Made by a program: the position numbers and the translations under genes. The notes beneath the pieces are model-generated. The model saw nothing but the letters and a program-made list of their open reading frames with translations. It searched no databases and had not been told where the DNA came from. 64,000 nt of DNA from Nemertoderma westbladi (taxonomy: Eukaryota; Xenacoelomorpha; Nemertodermatida; Nemertodermatidae): assembly GCA_032718475.1 (NCBI GenBank), contig JAUCBJ010005092.1, positions 31,315-95,314 on the forward strand. The letters are read 5' to 3'. This document shows, piece by piece, positions 21,401 to 34,900 of this stretch (positions are counted from its first letter, which is position 1; every line of letters starts with the position of its first letter).

Positions 21401-23929
21401 ACATGAGCTGAGCAACCCGAGGCCATACACTAATGGTAGCAGAAGTCTTCTACATGAGCTGAGCAACCAGAGGCCATACACTAATGGTAGCAGAAGTCTT
21501 CTACATGAGCTGAGCAACCAGAGGCCATACACTAATGGTAGCAGAAGTCTTCTACATGAGCTGAGCAACCAGAGGCCATACACTAATGGTAGCAGAAGTC
21601 TTCTACATGAGCAGAGCAACCAGAGGCCATACACTAATGGTAACAGAAGTCTTCTATATGAGCAGAGCAACCAGAGGCCATACACTAATGGTAACAGAAG
21701 TCTTCTATATGAGCTGAGCAACCAGAGGCCATACACTAATGGTAGCAGAAGTCTTCTACATGAGCTGAGCAACCAGAGGCCATACACTAATGGTAGCAGA
21801 AGTCTTCTACATGAGCTGAGCAACCCGAGGCCATACACTAATGGTAACAGAAGTCTTCTACATGAGCTGAGCAACCAGAGACCATACACTAATGGTAGCA
21901 GAAGTCTTCTACATGAGCTGAGCAACCAGAGGCCATACACTAATGGTAGCAGAAGTCTTCTATATGAGCTGAGCAACCAGAGGCCATACACTAATGGTAG
22001 CAGAAGTCCTCTACATGAGCTGAGCAACCAGAGGCCATACACTAATGGTAGCAGAAGTCTTCTACATGAGCTGTGCAACCCGAGGCCATACACTAATGGT
22101 AGCAGAAGTCTTCTACATGAGCTGAGCAACCCGAGGCCATACACTAATGGTAACAGAAGTCTTCTACATGAGCTGAGCAACCAGAGACCATACACTAATG
22201 GTAGCAGAAGTCTTCTACATGAGCTGAGCAACCAGAGGCCATACACTAATGGTAGCAGAAGTCTTCTATATGAGCTGAGCAACCAGAGGCCATACACTAA
22301 TGGTAGCAGAAGTCCTCTACATGAGCTGAGCAACCAGAGGCCATACACTAATGGTAGCAGAAGTCTTCTACATGAGCTGAGCAACCAGAGGCCATACACT
22401 AATGGTAGCAGAAGTCTTCTATATGAGCTGAGCAACCAGAGGCCATACACTAATGGTAGCAGAAGTCCTCTACATGAGCTGAGCAACCAGAGGCCATACA
22501 CTAATGGTAGCAGAAGTCTTCTACATGAGCTGAGCAACCAGAGGCCATACACTAATGGTATCAGAAGTCTTCTATATGAGCTGAGCAACCAGAGGCCATA
22601 CACTAATGGTAGCAGAAGTCTTCTACATGAGCTGAGCAACCAGAGGCCATACACTAATGGTAACAGAAGTCTTCTATATGAGCTGAGCAACCAGAGGCCA
22701 TACACTAATGGTAGCAGAAGTCTTCTACATGAGCTGAGCAACCAGAGGCCATACACTAATGGTAGCAGAAGTCTTCTACATGAGCTGAGCAACCCGAGGC
22801 CATACACTAATGGTAGCAGTAGTCTTCTACATGAGCTGAGCAACCAGAGGCCATACACTAATGGTAGCAGTAGTCTTCTACATGAGTTGAGCAACCAGAG
22901 GCCATACACTAATGGTAGCAGTAGTCTTCTACATGAGCTGAGCAACCCGAGGCCATACACTAATGGTAGCAGAAGTCCTCTACATGAGCTGAGCAACCAG
23001 AGGCCATACACTAATGGTAGCAGAAGTCTTCTACATGAGCTGAGCAACCCGAGGCCATACACTAATGGTAGCAGTAGTCTTCTACATGAGCTGAGCAACC
23101 AGAGGCCATACACTAATGGTAGCAGTAGTCTTCTACATGAGTTGAGCAACCAGAGGCCATACACTAATGGTAGCAGTAGTCTTCTACATGAGCTGAGCAA
23201 CCCGAGGCCATACACTAATGGTAGCAGAAGTCCTCTACATGAGCTGAGCAACCAGAGGCCATACACTAATGGTAGCAGAAGTCTTATACATGAGCTGAGC
23301 AACCAGAGGCCATACACTAATGGTAGCAGAAGTCTTCTACATGAGCTGAGCAACCAGAGGCCATACACTAATGGTAACAGAAGTCTTCTATATGAGCTGA
23401 GCAACCCGAGGCCATACACTAATGGTAGCAGAAGTCTTCTACATGAGCTGAGCAACCAGAGGCCATACTCTAATGGTAGCAGAAGTCTTCTACATGAGCT
23501 GAGCAACCCGAGGCCATACACTAATGGTAACAGAAGTCTTCTATATGAGCTGAGCAACCAGAGGCCATACACTAATGGTAGCAGAAGTCCTCTACATGAG
23601 CTGAGCAACCAGAGGCCATACACTAATGGTAGCAGAAGTCTTCTACATAAGCTGAGCAACCAGAGGCCATACTCTAATGGTATCAGAAGTCTTCTACATG
23701 AGCTGAGCAACCAGAGGCCATACACTAATGGTAGCAGAAGTCTTCTACATGAGCTGAGAAACCCGAGGCCATACACTAATGGTAACAGAAGTCTTCTACA
23801 TGAGCTGAGCAACCAGTGGCCATACACTAATGGTAGCAGAAGTCTTCTACATGAGCTGAGCAACCCGAGGCCATACTCTAATGGTAACAGAAGTCTTCTA
23901 TATGAGCTGAGCAACCCGAGGACATACAC

Positions 23930-24880
23930 TAATGGTAGCAGAAGTCTTCTACATGAGCTGAGCAACCCGAGGCCATACACTAATGGTAGCAGAAGTCTTC
24001 TATATGAGCTGAGCAACCCGAGGCCATACACTAATGGTAGCAGAAGTCTTCTATATGAGCTGAGCAACCCGAGGCCATACACTAATGGTAGCAGAAGTCT
24101 TCTATATGAGCTGAGCAACCCGAGGCCATACACTAATGGTAGCAGAAGTCTTCTATATGAGCTGAGCAACCCGAGGCCATACACTAATGGTAGCAGAAGT
24201 CTTCTACATGAGCTGAGCAACCCGAGGCCATACACTAATGGTAGCAGAAGTCTTCTACATGAGCTGAGCAACCCGAGGCCATACACTAATGGTAGCAGAA
24301 GTCTTCTATATGAGCTGAGCAACCCGAGGCCATACACTAATGGTAGCAGAAGTCTTCTATATGAGCTGAGCAACCCGAGGCCATACACTAATGGTAGCAG
24401 AAGTCTTCTACATGAGCTGTGCAACCCGAGGCCATACACTAATGGTAGCAGAAGTCTTCTACATGAGCTGAGCAACCCGAGGCCATACACTAATGGTAGC
24501 AGAAGTCTTCTACATGAGCTGAGCAACCCGAGGCCATACACTAATGGTAGCAGAAGTCTTCTACATGAGCTGAGCAACCCGAGGCCATACACTAATGGTA
24601 GCAGAAGTCTTCTACATGAGCTGAGCAACCCGAGGCCATACACTAATGGTAGCAGAAGTCTTCTACATGAGCTGAGCAACCCGAGGCCATACACTAATGG
24701 TAGCAGAAGTCTTCTACATGAGCTGAGCAACCCGAGGCCATACACTAATGGTAGCAGAAGTCTTCTATATGAGCTGAGCAACCCGAGGCCATACACTAAT
24801 GGTAGCAGAAGTCTTCTACATGAGCTGTGCAACCCGAGGCCATACACTAATGGTAGCAGAAGTCTTCTACATGAGCTGAG
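23930..24880. repeat. Run of CCG-allele units
   Basis: For about 19 successive units position 14 is C (AACCCGAGG) with no CAG unit between them, and TAT units are interspersed. A similar CCG run lies at about 36820-37330, with a private ACTGATGG change at 37038. Such runs show local homogenisation of single alleles. Confidence 0.7.
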
Positions 24881-25944
24881 CAACCAGAGGCCATACACTA
24901 ATGGTAGCAGAAGTCTTCTACATGAGCTGAGCAACCAGAGGCCATACACTAATGGTAGCAGAAGTCTTCTACATGAGCTGAGCAACCAGAGGCCATACAC
25001 TAATGGTAGCAGAAGTCTTCTACATGAGCTGAGCAACCAGAGGCCATACACTAATGGTAGCAGAAGTCTTCTACATGAGCTGAGCAACCCGAGGCCATAC
25101 ACTAATGGTAACAGAAGTCTTCTATATGAGCTGAGCAACCCGAGGCCATACACTAATGGTAGCAGAAGTCTTCTACATGAGCTGAGCAACCAGAGACCAT
25201 ACACTAATGGTAACAGAAGTCTTCTACATGAGCTGAGCAACCAGAGGCCATACACTAATGGTAGCAGAAGTCTTCTACATGAGCTGAGCAACCCGAGGCC
25301 ATACACTAATGGTAGCAGAAGTCTTCTATATGAGCTGAGCAACCCGAGGCCATACACTAATGGTAGCAGAAGTCTTCTACATGAGCTGAGCAACCAGAGA
25401 CCATACACTAATGGTAACAGAAGTCTTCTACATGAGCTGAGCAACCAGAGGCCATACACTAATGGTAGCAGAAGTCTTCTACATGAGCTGAGCAACCAGA
25501 GACCATACACTAATGGTAGCAGAAGTCTTCTACATGAGCTGAGCAACCAGAGGCCATACACTAATGGTAGCAGAAGTCTTCTATATGAGCTGAGCAACCC
25601 GAGGCCATACACTAATGGTAGCAGAAGTCTTCTATATGAGCTGAGCAACCCGAGGCCATACACTAATGGTAGCAGAAGTCTTCTATATGAGCTGAGCAAC
25701 CCGAGGCCATACACTAATGGTAGCAGAAGTCTTCTACATGAGCTGTGCAACCCGAGGCCATACACTAATGGTAGCAGAAGTCTTCTACATGAGCTGAGCA
25801 ACCAGAGGCCATACACTAATGGTAGCAGAAGTCTTCTACATGAGCTGAGCAACCAGTGGCCATACACTAATGGTAGCAGAAGTCTTCTACATGAGCTGAG
25901 CAACCCGAGGCCATACACTAATGGTAACAGAAGTCTTCTACATG

Positions 25945-26456
25945 AGCTGAGCAACCCGAGGCCATACACTAATGGTATCAGAAGTCTTCTACATTAGCTG
26001 AGCAACCCGAGGCCATACACTAATGGTAGCAGAAGTCTTCTACATGAGCTGAGCAACCCGAGGCCATACACTAATGGTATCAGAAGTCTTCTACATTAGC
26101 TGAGCAACCCGAGGCCATACACTAATGGTAGCAGAAGTCTTCTACATGAGCTGAGCAACCCGAGGCCATACACTAATGGTATCAGAAGTCTTCTACATTA
26201 GCTGAGCAACCCGAGGCCATACACTAATGGTAGCAGAAGTCTTCTACATGAGCTGAGCAACCAGAGGCCATACACTAATGGTAACAGAAGTCTTCTACAT
26301 GAGCTGAGCAACCAGTGGCCATACACTAATGGTAGCAGAAGTCTTCTACATGAGCTGAGCAACCAGTGGCCATACACTAATGGTAGCAGAAGTCTTCTAC
26401 ATGAGCTGAGCAACCCGAGGCCATACACTAATGGTATCAGAAGTCTTCTACATTAG
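25945..26456. repeat. 2-unit (102-bp) repeat with stop-bearing units
   Basis: A dimer of one ordinary unit and one unit with ATCAGAAG plus TAG occurs with TAG at 25995, 26097 and 26199, 102 bp apart, and again at 26454, 255 bp further on. It ends the long open frames on both strands in this part. Confidence 0.85.
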
Positions 26457-26799
26457 CTGAGCAACCCGAGGCCATACACTAATGGTAGCAGAAGTCTTCT
26501 ACATGAGCTGAGCAACCAGAGGCCATACACTAATGGTAACAGAAGTCTTCTACATGAGCTGAGCAACCAGTGGCCATACACTAATGGTAGCAGAAGTCTT
26601 CTACATGAGCTGAGCAACCAGTGGCCATACACTAATGGTAGCAGAAGTCTTCTACATGAGCTGAGCAACCCGAGGCCATACACTAATGGTAACAGAAGTC
26701 TTCTACATGAGCTGAGCAACCAGTGGCCATACACTAATGGTAGCAGAAGTCTTCTACATGAGCTGAGCAACCAGTGGCCATACACTAATGGTATCAGAA

Positions 26800-28900
26800 G
26801 TCTTCTACATGAGCTGAGCAACCAGAGGCCATACACTAATGGTAGCAGAAGTCTTCTATATGAGCTGAGCAACCCGAGGCCATACACTAATGGTAACAGA
26901 AGTCTTCTACATGAGCTGAGCAACCCGAGGCCATACACTAATGGTAACAGAAGTCTTCTACATGAGCTGAGCAACCCGAGGCCATACACTAATGGTAACA
27001 GAAGTCTTCTACATGAGCTGAGCAACCAGTGGCCATACACTAATGGTAGCAGAAGTCTTCTACATGAGCTGAGCAACCAGTGGCCATACACTAATGGTAT
27101 CAGAAGTCTTCTACATGAGCTGAGCAACCAGAGGCCATACTCTAATGGTAGCAGAAGTCTTCTACATGAGCTGAGCAACCCGAGGCCATACACTAATGGT
27201 AGCAGAAGTCTTCTATATGAGCTGAGCAACCCGAGGCCATACACTAATGGTAGCAGAAGTCTTCTACATGAGCTGTGCAACCCGAGGCCATACACTAATG
27301 GTAGCAGAAGTCTTCTACATGAGCTGAGCAACCAGAGGCCATACACTAATGGTAACAGAAGTCTTCTATATGAGCTGAGCAACCAGAGGCCATACACTAA
27401 TGGTAGCAGAAGTCTTCTACATGAGCTGAGCAACCCGAGGCCATACACTAATGGTAGCAGAAGTCTTCTACATGAGCTGAGCAACCAGAGGCCATACACT
27501 AATGGTAACAGAAGTCTTCTACATGAGCTGAGCAACCAGTGGCCATACACTAATGGTAGCAGAAGTCTTCTACATGAGCTGAGCAACCAGTGGCCATACA
27601 CTAATGGTAGCAGAAGTCTTCTACATGAGCTGAGCAACCCGAGGCCATACACTAATGGTAGCAGAAGTCTTCTACATGAGCTGAGCAACCCGAGGCCATA
27701 CACTAATGGTAACAGAAGTCTTCTACATGAGCTGAGCAACCAGAGGTCATACACTAATGGTAGCAGAAGTCTTCTACATGAGCTGAGCAACCAGAGGCCA
27801 TACACTAATGGTAGCAGAAGTCTTCTACATGAGCTGAGCAACCCGAGGCCATACACTAATGGTAACAGAAGTCTTCTACATGAGCTGAGCAACCCGAGGC
27901 CATACACTAATGGTAACAGAAGTCTTCTACATGAGCTGAGCAACCAGAGGTCATACACTAATGGTAGCAGAAGTCTTCTACATGAGCTGAGCAACCCGAG
28001 GCCATACACTAATGGTAACAGAAGTCTTCTACATGAGCTGAGCAACCAGAGGTCATACACTAATGGTAGCAGAAGTCTTCTACATGAGCTGAGCAACCCG
28101 AGGCCATACACTAATGGTAACAGAAGTCTTCTACATGAGCTGAGCAACCAGTGGCCATACACTAATGGTAGCAGAAGTCTTCTACATGAGCTGAGCAACC
28201 AGTGGCCATACACTAATGGTATCAGAAGTCTTCTACATGAGCTGAGCAACCAGAGGCCATACACTAATGGTAGCAGAAGTCTTCTATATGAGCTGAGCAA
28301 CCCGAGGCCATACACTAATGGTAACAGAAGTCTTCTACATGAGCTGAGCAACCCGAGGCCATACACTAATGGTAACAGAAGTCTTCTACATGAGCTGAGC
28401 AACCCGAGGCCATACACTAATGGTAACAGAAGTCTTCTACATGAGCTGAGCAACCAGTGGCCATACACTAATGGTAGCAGAAGTCTTCTACATGAGCTGA
28501 GCAACCAGTGGCCATACACTAATGGTATCAGAAGTCTTCTACATGAGCTGAGCAACCAGAGGCCATACTCTAATGGTAGCAGAAGTCTTCTACATGAGCT
28601 GAGCAACCCGAGGCCATACACTAATGGTAGCAGAAGTCTTCTATATGAGCTGAGCAACCCGAGGCCATACACTAATGGTAGCAGAAGTCTTCTACATGAG
28701 CTGTGCAACCCGAGGCCATACACTAATGGTAGCAGAAGTCTTCTACATGAGCTGAGCAACCAGAGGCCATACACTAATGGTAACAGAAGTCTTCTATATG
28801 AGCTGAGCAACCAGAGGCCATACACTAATGGTAGCAGAAGTCTTCTACATGAGCTGAGCAACCCGAGGCCATACACTAATGGTAGCAGAAGTCTTCTACA
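26800..28900. repeat. 28-unit (1,428-bp) higher-order duplication
   Basis: The TACTCTAATGG unit at 27141 has a counterpart at 28569, 1,428 bp away. The neighbouring series (AAC, AAC, AAC, CAGTGG with AGC, CAGTGG with ATC, then the TCT unit, two CCG units with TAT, then TGTGC) is the same around both positions. This is one of the clearest long block copies in the array. Confidence 0.85.
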
Positions 28901-31900
28901 TGAGCTGAGCAACCCGAGGCCATACACTAATGGTAGCAGAAGTCTTCTACATGAGCTGAGCAACCAGAGGCCATACACTAATGGTAGCAGAAGTCTTCTA
29001 CATGAGCTGAGCAACCAGAGGACATACACTAATGGTAGCAGAAGTCTTCTACATGAGCTGAGCAACCAGAGGCCATACACTAATGGTAACAGAAGTCTTC
29101 TATATGAGCTGAGCAACCAGAGGCCATACACTAATGGTAGCAGAAGTCTTCTACATGAGCTGAGCAACCCGAGGCCATACACTAATGGTAGCAGAAGTCT
29201 TCTACATGAGCTGAGCAACCAGAGGCCATACACTAATGGTAGCAGAAGTCTTCTACATGAGCTGAGCAACCAGAGGACATACACTAATGGTAGCAGAAGT
29301 CTTCTACATGAGCTGAGCAACCAGAGGCCATACACTAATGGTAGCAGAAGTCTTCTACATTAGCTGAGCAACCAGAGGCCATACACTAATGGTAGCAGAA
29401 GTCTTCTACATGAGCTGAGCAACCCGAGGCCATACACTAATGGTAGCAGAAGTCTTCTATATGAGCTGAGCAACCAGAAGCCATACACTAATGGTAGCAG
29501 AAGTCTTCTACATGAGCTGAGCAACCCGAGGCCATACACTAATGGTAACAGAAGTCTTCTATATGAGCTGAGCAACCAGAGGCCATACACTAATGGTAGC
29601 AGAAGTCTTCTATATGAGCTGAGCAACCAGAGGCCATACACTAATGGTAGCAGAAGTCTTCTACATGAGCTGAGCAACCAGAAGCCATACACTAATGGTA
29701 ACAGAAGTCTTCTATATGAGCTGAGCAACCAGAGGCCATACACTAATGGTAGCAGAAGTCTTCTACATGAGCTGAGCCACCCGATGCCATACACTAATGG
29801 TAGCAGAAGTCTTCTACATGAGCTGAGCAACCCGAGGCCATACACTAATGGTAGCAGAAGTCTTCTACATGAGCTGAGTAACCAGAGGCCATACACTAAT
29901 GGTAGCAGAAGTCTTCTACATGAGCTGAGCAACCAGAGGACATACACTAATGGTAGCAGAAGTCTTCTATATGAGCTGAGCAACCCGAGGCCATACACTA
30001 ATGGTAGCAGAAGTCTTCTACATGAGCTGAGCAACCAGAGGCCATACACTAATGGTAGCAGAAGTCTTCTACATGAGCTGAGCAACCCGAGGCCATACAC
30101 TAATGGTAGCAGAAGTCTTCTACATGAGCTGAGCAACCAGAGGCCATACACTAATGGTAGCAGAAGTCTTCTACATGAGCTGAGCAACCCGAGGCCATAC
30201 ACTAATGGTAGCAGAAGTCTTCTACATGAGCTGAGCAACCCGAGGCCATACACTAATGGTAGCAGAAGTCTTCTACATGAGCTGTGCAACCCGAGGCCAT
30301 ACACTAATGGTAGCAGAAGTCTTCTACATGAGCTGAGCAACCAGAGGCCATACACTAATGGTAGCAGAAGTCTTCTACATGAGCTGAGCAACCCGAGGCC
30401 ATACACTAATGGTAGCAGAAGTCTTCTACATGAGCTGAGCAACCCGAGGCCATACACTAATGGTAGCAGAAGTCTTCTACATGAGCTGAGCAACCCGAGG
30501 CCATACACTAATGGTAGCAGAAGTCTTCTACATGAGCTGAGCAACCCGAGGCCATACACTAATGGTAGCAGAAGTCTTCTACATGAGCTGAGCAACCAGA
30601 GGCCATACACTAATGGTAGCAGAAGTCTTCTACATGAGCTGAGCAACCAGAGGCCATACACTAATGGTAGCAGAAGTCCTCTACATGAGCTGAGCAACCA
30701 GAGGCCATACACTAATGGTAGCAGAAGTCTTATACATGAGCTGAGCAACCAGAGGCCATACACTAATGGTAACAGAAGTCTTCTACATCAGCTGAGCAAC
30801 CCGAGGCCATACACTAATGGTAACAGAAGTCTTCTACATCAGCTGAGCAACCCGAGGCCATACACTAATGGTAACAGAAGTCTTCTACATCAGCTGAGCA
30901 ACCCGAGGCCATACACTAATGGTAACAGAAGTCTTCTATATGAGCTGAGCAACCCGAGGCCATACACTAATGGTAGCAGAAGTCTTCTACATGAGCTGAG
31001 CAACCAGAGGCCATACACTAATGGTAGCAGAAGTCTTATACATGAGCTGAGCAACCCGAGGCCATACACTAATGGTAACAGAAGTCTTCTACATCAGCTG
31101 AGCAACCCGAGGCCATACACTAATGGTAACAGAAGTCTTCTATATGAGCTGAGCAACCCGAGGCCATACACTAATGGTAGCAGAAGTCTTCTACATGAGC
31201 TGAGCAACCAGAGGCCATACACTAATGGTAGCAGAAGTCTTATACATGAGCTGAGCAACCAGAGGCCATACACTAATGGTAGCAGAAGTCTTCTACATGA
31301 GCTGAGCAACCAGAGGCCATACACTAATGGTAACAGAAGTCTTCTATATGAGCTGAGCAACCAGAGGCCATACACTAATGGTAGCAGAAGTCTTCTACAT
31401 GAGCTGAGCAACCAGAGGCCATACACTAATGGTAGCAGAAGTCTTCTACATGAGCTGAGCAACCAGAGGCCATACACTAATGGTAGCAGAAGTCTTCTAC
31501 ATGAGCTGAGCAACCAGAGACCATACACTAATGGTAGCAGAAGTCTTCTACATGAGCTGAGCAACCCGAGGCCATACACTAATGGTAGCAGAAGTCTTCT
31601 ATATGAGCTGAGCAACCAGAGGCCATACACTAATGGTAACAGAAGTCTTCTACATGAGCTGAGCAACCAGTGGCCATACACTAATGGTAGCAGAAGTCTT
31701 CTACATGAGCTGAGCAACCCGAGGCCATACACTAATGGTAGCAGAAGTCTTCTATATGAGCTGAGCAACCAGAGGCCATACACTAATGGTAGCAGAAGTC
31801 TTCTACATGAGCTGAGCAACCAGAGACCATACACTAATGGTAGCAGAAGTCTTCTACATGAGCTGAGCAACCAGAGACCATACACTAATGGTAGCAGAAG

Positions 31901-34900
31901 TCTTCTATATGAGCTGAGCAACCAGAGGCCATACACTAATGGTAGCAGAAGTCTTCTACATGAGCTGAGCAACCAGAGGCCATACACTAATGGTAGCAGA
32001 AGTCTTCTACATGAGCTGAGCAACCAGAGACCATACACTAATGGTAGCAGAAGTCTTCTACATGAGCTGAGCAACCAGAGGCCATACACTAATGGTAGCA
32101 GAAGTCTTCTACATGAGCTGAGCAACCAGAGGCCATACACTAATGGTAGCAGAAGTCTTCTACATGAGCTGAGCAACCAGAGGCCATACACTAATGGTAG
32201 CAGTAGTCTTCTACATGAGTTGAGCAACCAGAGGCCATACACTAATGGTAGCAGAAGTCTTCTACATGAGCTGAGCAACCAGAGGCCATACACTAATGGT
32301 AGCAGAAGTCTTCTACATGAGCTGAGCAACCAGAGGCCATACACTAATGGTAGCGGAAGTCTTCTACATGAGCTGTGCAACCAGAGGCCATACACTAATG
32401 GTAGCAGAAATCTTCTACATGAGCTGAGCAACCAGAGGCCATACACTAATGGTAACAGAAGTCTTCTATATGAGCTGAGCAACCAGAGGCCATACACTAA
32501 TGGTAGCAGAAGTCTTCTACATGAGCTGAGCAACCAGAGGCCATACACTAATGGTAGCAGAAGTCTTCTACATTAGCTGAGCAACCAGAGGCCATACACT
32601 AATGGTAACAGAAGTCTTCTATATGAGCTGAGCAACCCGAGGCCATACACTAATGGTAACAGAAGTCTTCTACATGAGCTGAGCAACCCGAGGCCATACA
32701 CTAATGGTAGCAGAAGTCTTCTACATGAGCTGTGCAACCCGAGGCCATACACTAATGGTAGCAGAAGTCTTCTATATGAGCTGAGCAACCCGAGGCCATA
32801 CACTAATGGTAGCAGAAGTCTTCTACATGAGCTGTGCAACCAGAGGCCATACACTAATGGTAGCAGAAGTCTTCTACATGAGCTGAGCAACCAGAGGCCA
32901 TACACTAATGGTAGCAGAAGTCCTCTACATGAGCTGAGCAACCAGAGGCCATACACTAATGGTAGCAGAAGTCTTATACATGAGCTGAGCAACCAGAGGC
33001 CATACACTAATGGTAGCAGAAGTCTTCTACATGAGCTGAGCAACCAGAGGCCATACACTAATGGTAACAGAAGTCTTCTACATGAGCTGAGCAACCCGAG
33101 GCCATACACTAATGGTAACAGAAGTCTTCTACATGAGCTGAGCAACCAGTGGCCATACACTAATGGTAACAGAAGTCTTCTACATGAGCTGAGCAACCCG
33201 AGGCCATACACTAATGGTAGCAGAAGTCTTCTACATGAGTTGAGCAACCCGAGGCCATACACTAATGGTAACAGAAGTCTTCTACATGAGCTGAGCAACC
33301 CGAGGCCATACACTAATGGTAACAGAAGTCTTCTACATGAGCTGAGCAACCAGTGGCCATACACTAATGGTAACAGAAGTCTTCTACATGAGCTGAGCAA
33401 CCCGAGGCCATACACTAATGGTAACAGAAGTCTTCTACATGAGCTGAGCAACCAGTGGCCATACACTAATGGTAACAGAAGTCTTCTATATGAGCTGAGC
33501 AACCCGAGGCCATACACTAATGGTAGCAGAAGTCTTCTACATGAGCTGAGCAACCAGAGGCCATACACTAATGGTAGCAGAAGTCTTCTACATGAGCTGA
33601 GCAACCAGAGGCCATACACTAATGGTAACAGAAGTCTTCTACATGAGCTGAGCAACCCGAGGCCATACACTAATGGTAACAGAAGTCTTCTATATGAGCT
33701 GAGCAACCCGAGGCCATACACTAATGGTAGCAGAAGTCTTCTACATGAGCTGAGCAACCCGAGGCCATACACTAATGGTAGCAGAAGTCTTCTACATGAG
33801 CTGAGCAACCAGAGGCCATACACTAATGGTAGCAGAAGTCTTCTACATGAGCTGAGCAACCAGAGGCCATACACTAATGGTAGCAGAAGTCTTCTACATG
33901 AGCTGAGCAACCCGAGGCCATACACTAATGGTAACAGAAGTCTTCTACATGAGCTGAGCAACCAGAGGCCATACACTAATGGTAGCAGAAGTCTTCTACA
34001 TGAGCTGAGCAACCAGAGGCCATACACTAATGGTAGCAGAAGTCTTCTACATGAGCTGAGCAACCAGAGGCCATACACTAATGGTAGCAGAAGTCTTCTA
34101 CATGAGCTGAGCAACCAGAGGCCATACACTAATGGTAGCAGAAGTCTTCTACATGAGCTGAGCAACCAGAGGCCATACACTAATGGTAGCAGAAGTCTTC
34201 TACATGAGCTGAGCAACCAGAGGCCATACACTAATGGTAACAGAAGTCTTCTATATGAGCTGAGCAACCCGAGGCCATACACTAATGGTAGCAGAAGTCT
34301 TCTACATGAGCTGAGCAACCAGAGGCCATACACTAATGGTAACAGAAGTCTTCTATATGAGCTGAGCAACCCGAGGCCATACACTAATGGTAGCAGAAGT
34401 CTTCTACATGAGCTGAGCAACCCGAGGCCATACACTAATGGTAACAGAAGTCTTCTATATGAGCTGAGCAACCCGAGGCCATACACTAATGGTAGCAGAA
34501 GTCTTATACATGAGCTGAGCAACCAGAGGCCATACACTAATGGTAGCAGAAGTCTTCTACATGAGCTGAGCAACCAGAGGCCATACACTAATGGTAACAG
34601 AAGTCTTCTACATGAGCTGAGCAACCAGAGGCCATACACTAATGGTAACAGAAGTCTTCTACATGAGCTGAGCAACCAGAGGCCATACACTAATGGTAGC
34701 AGAAGTCTTATACATGAGCTGAGCAACCAGAGGCCATACACTAATGGTAGCAGAAGTCTTCTACATGAGCTGAGCAACCAGAGGCCATACACTAATGGTA
34801 ACAGAAGTCTTCTATATGAGCTGAGCAACCCGAGGCCATACACTAATGGTAGCAGAAGTCTTCTACATGAGCTGAGCAACCCGAGGCCATACACTAATGG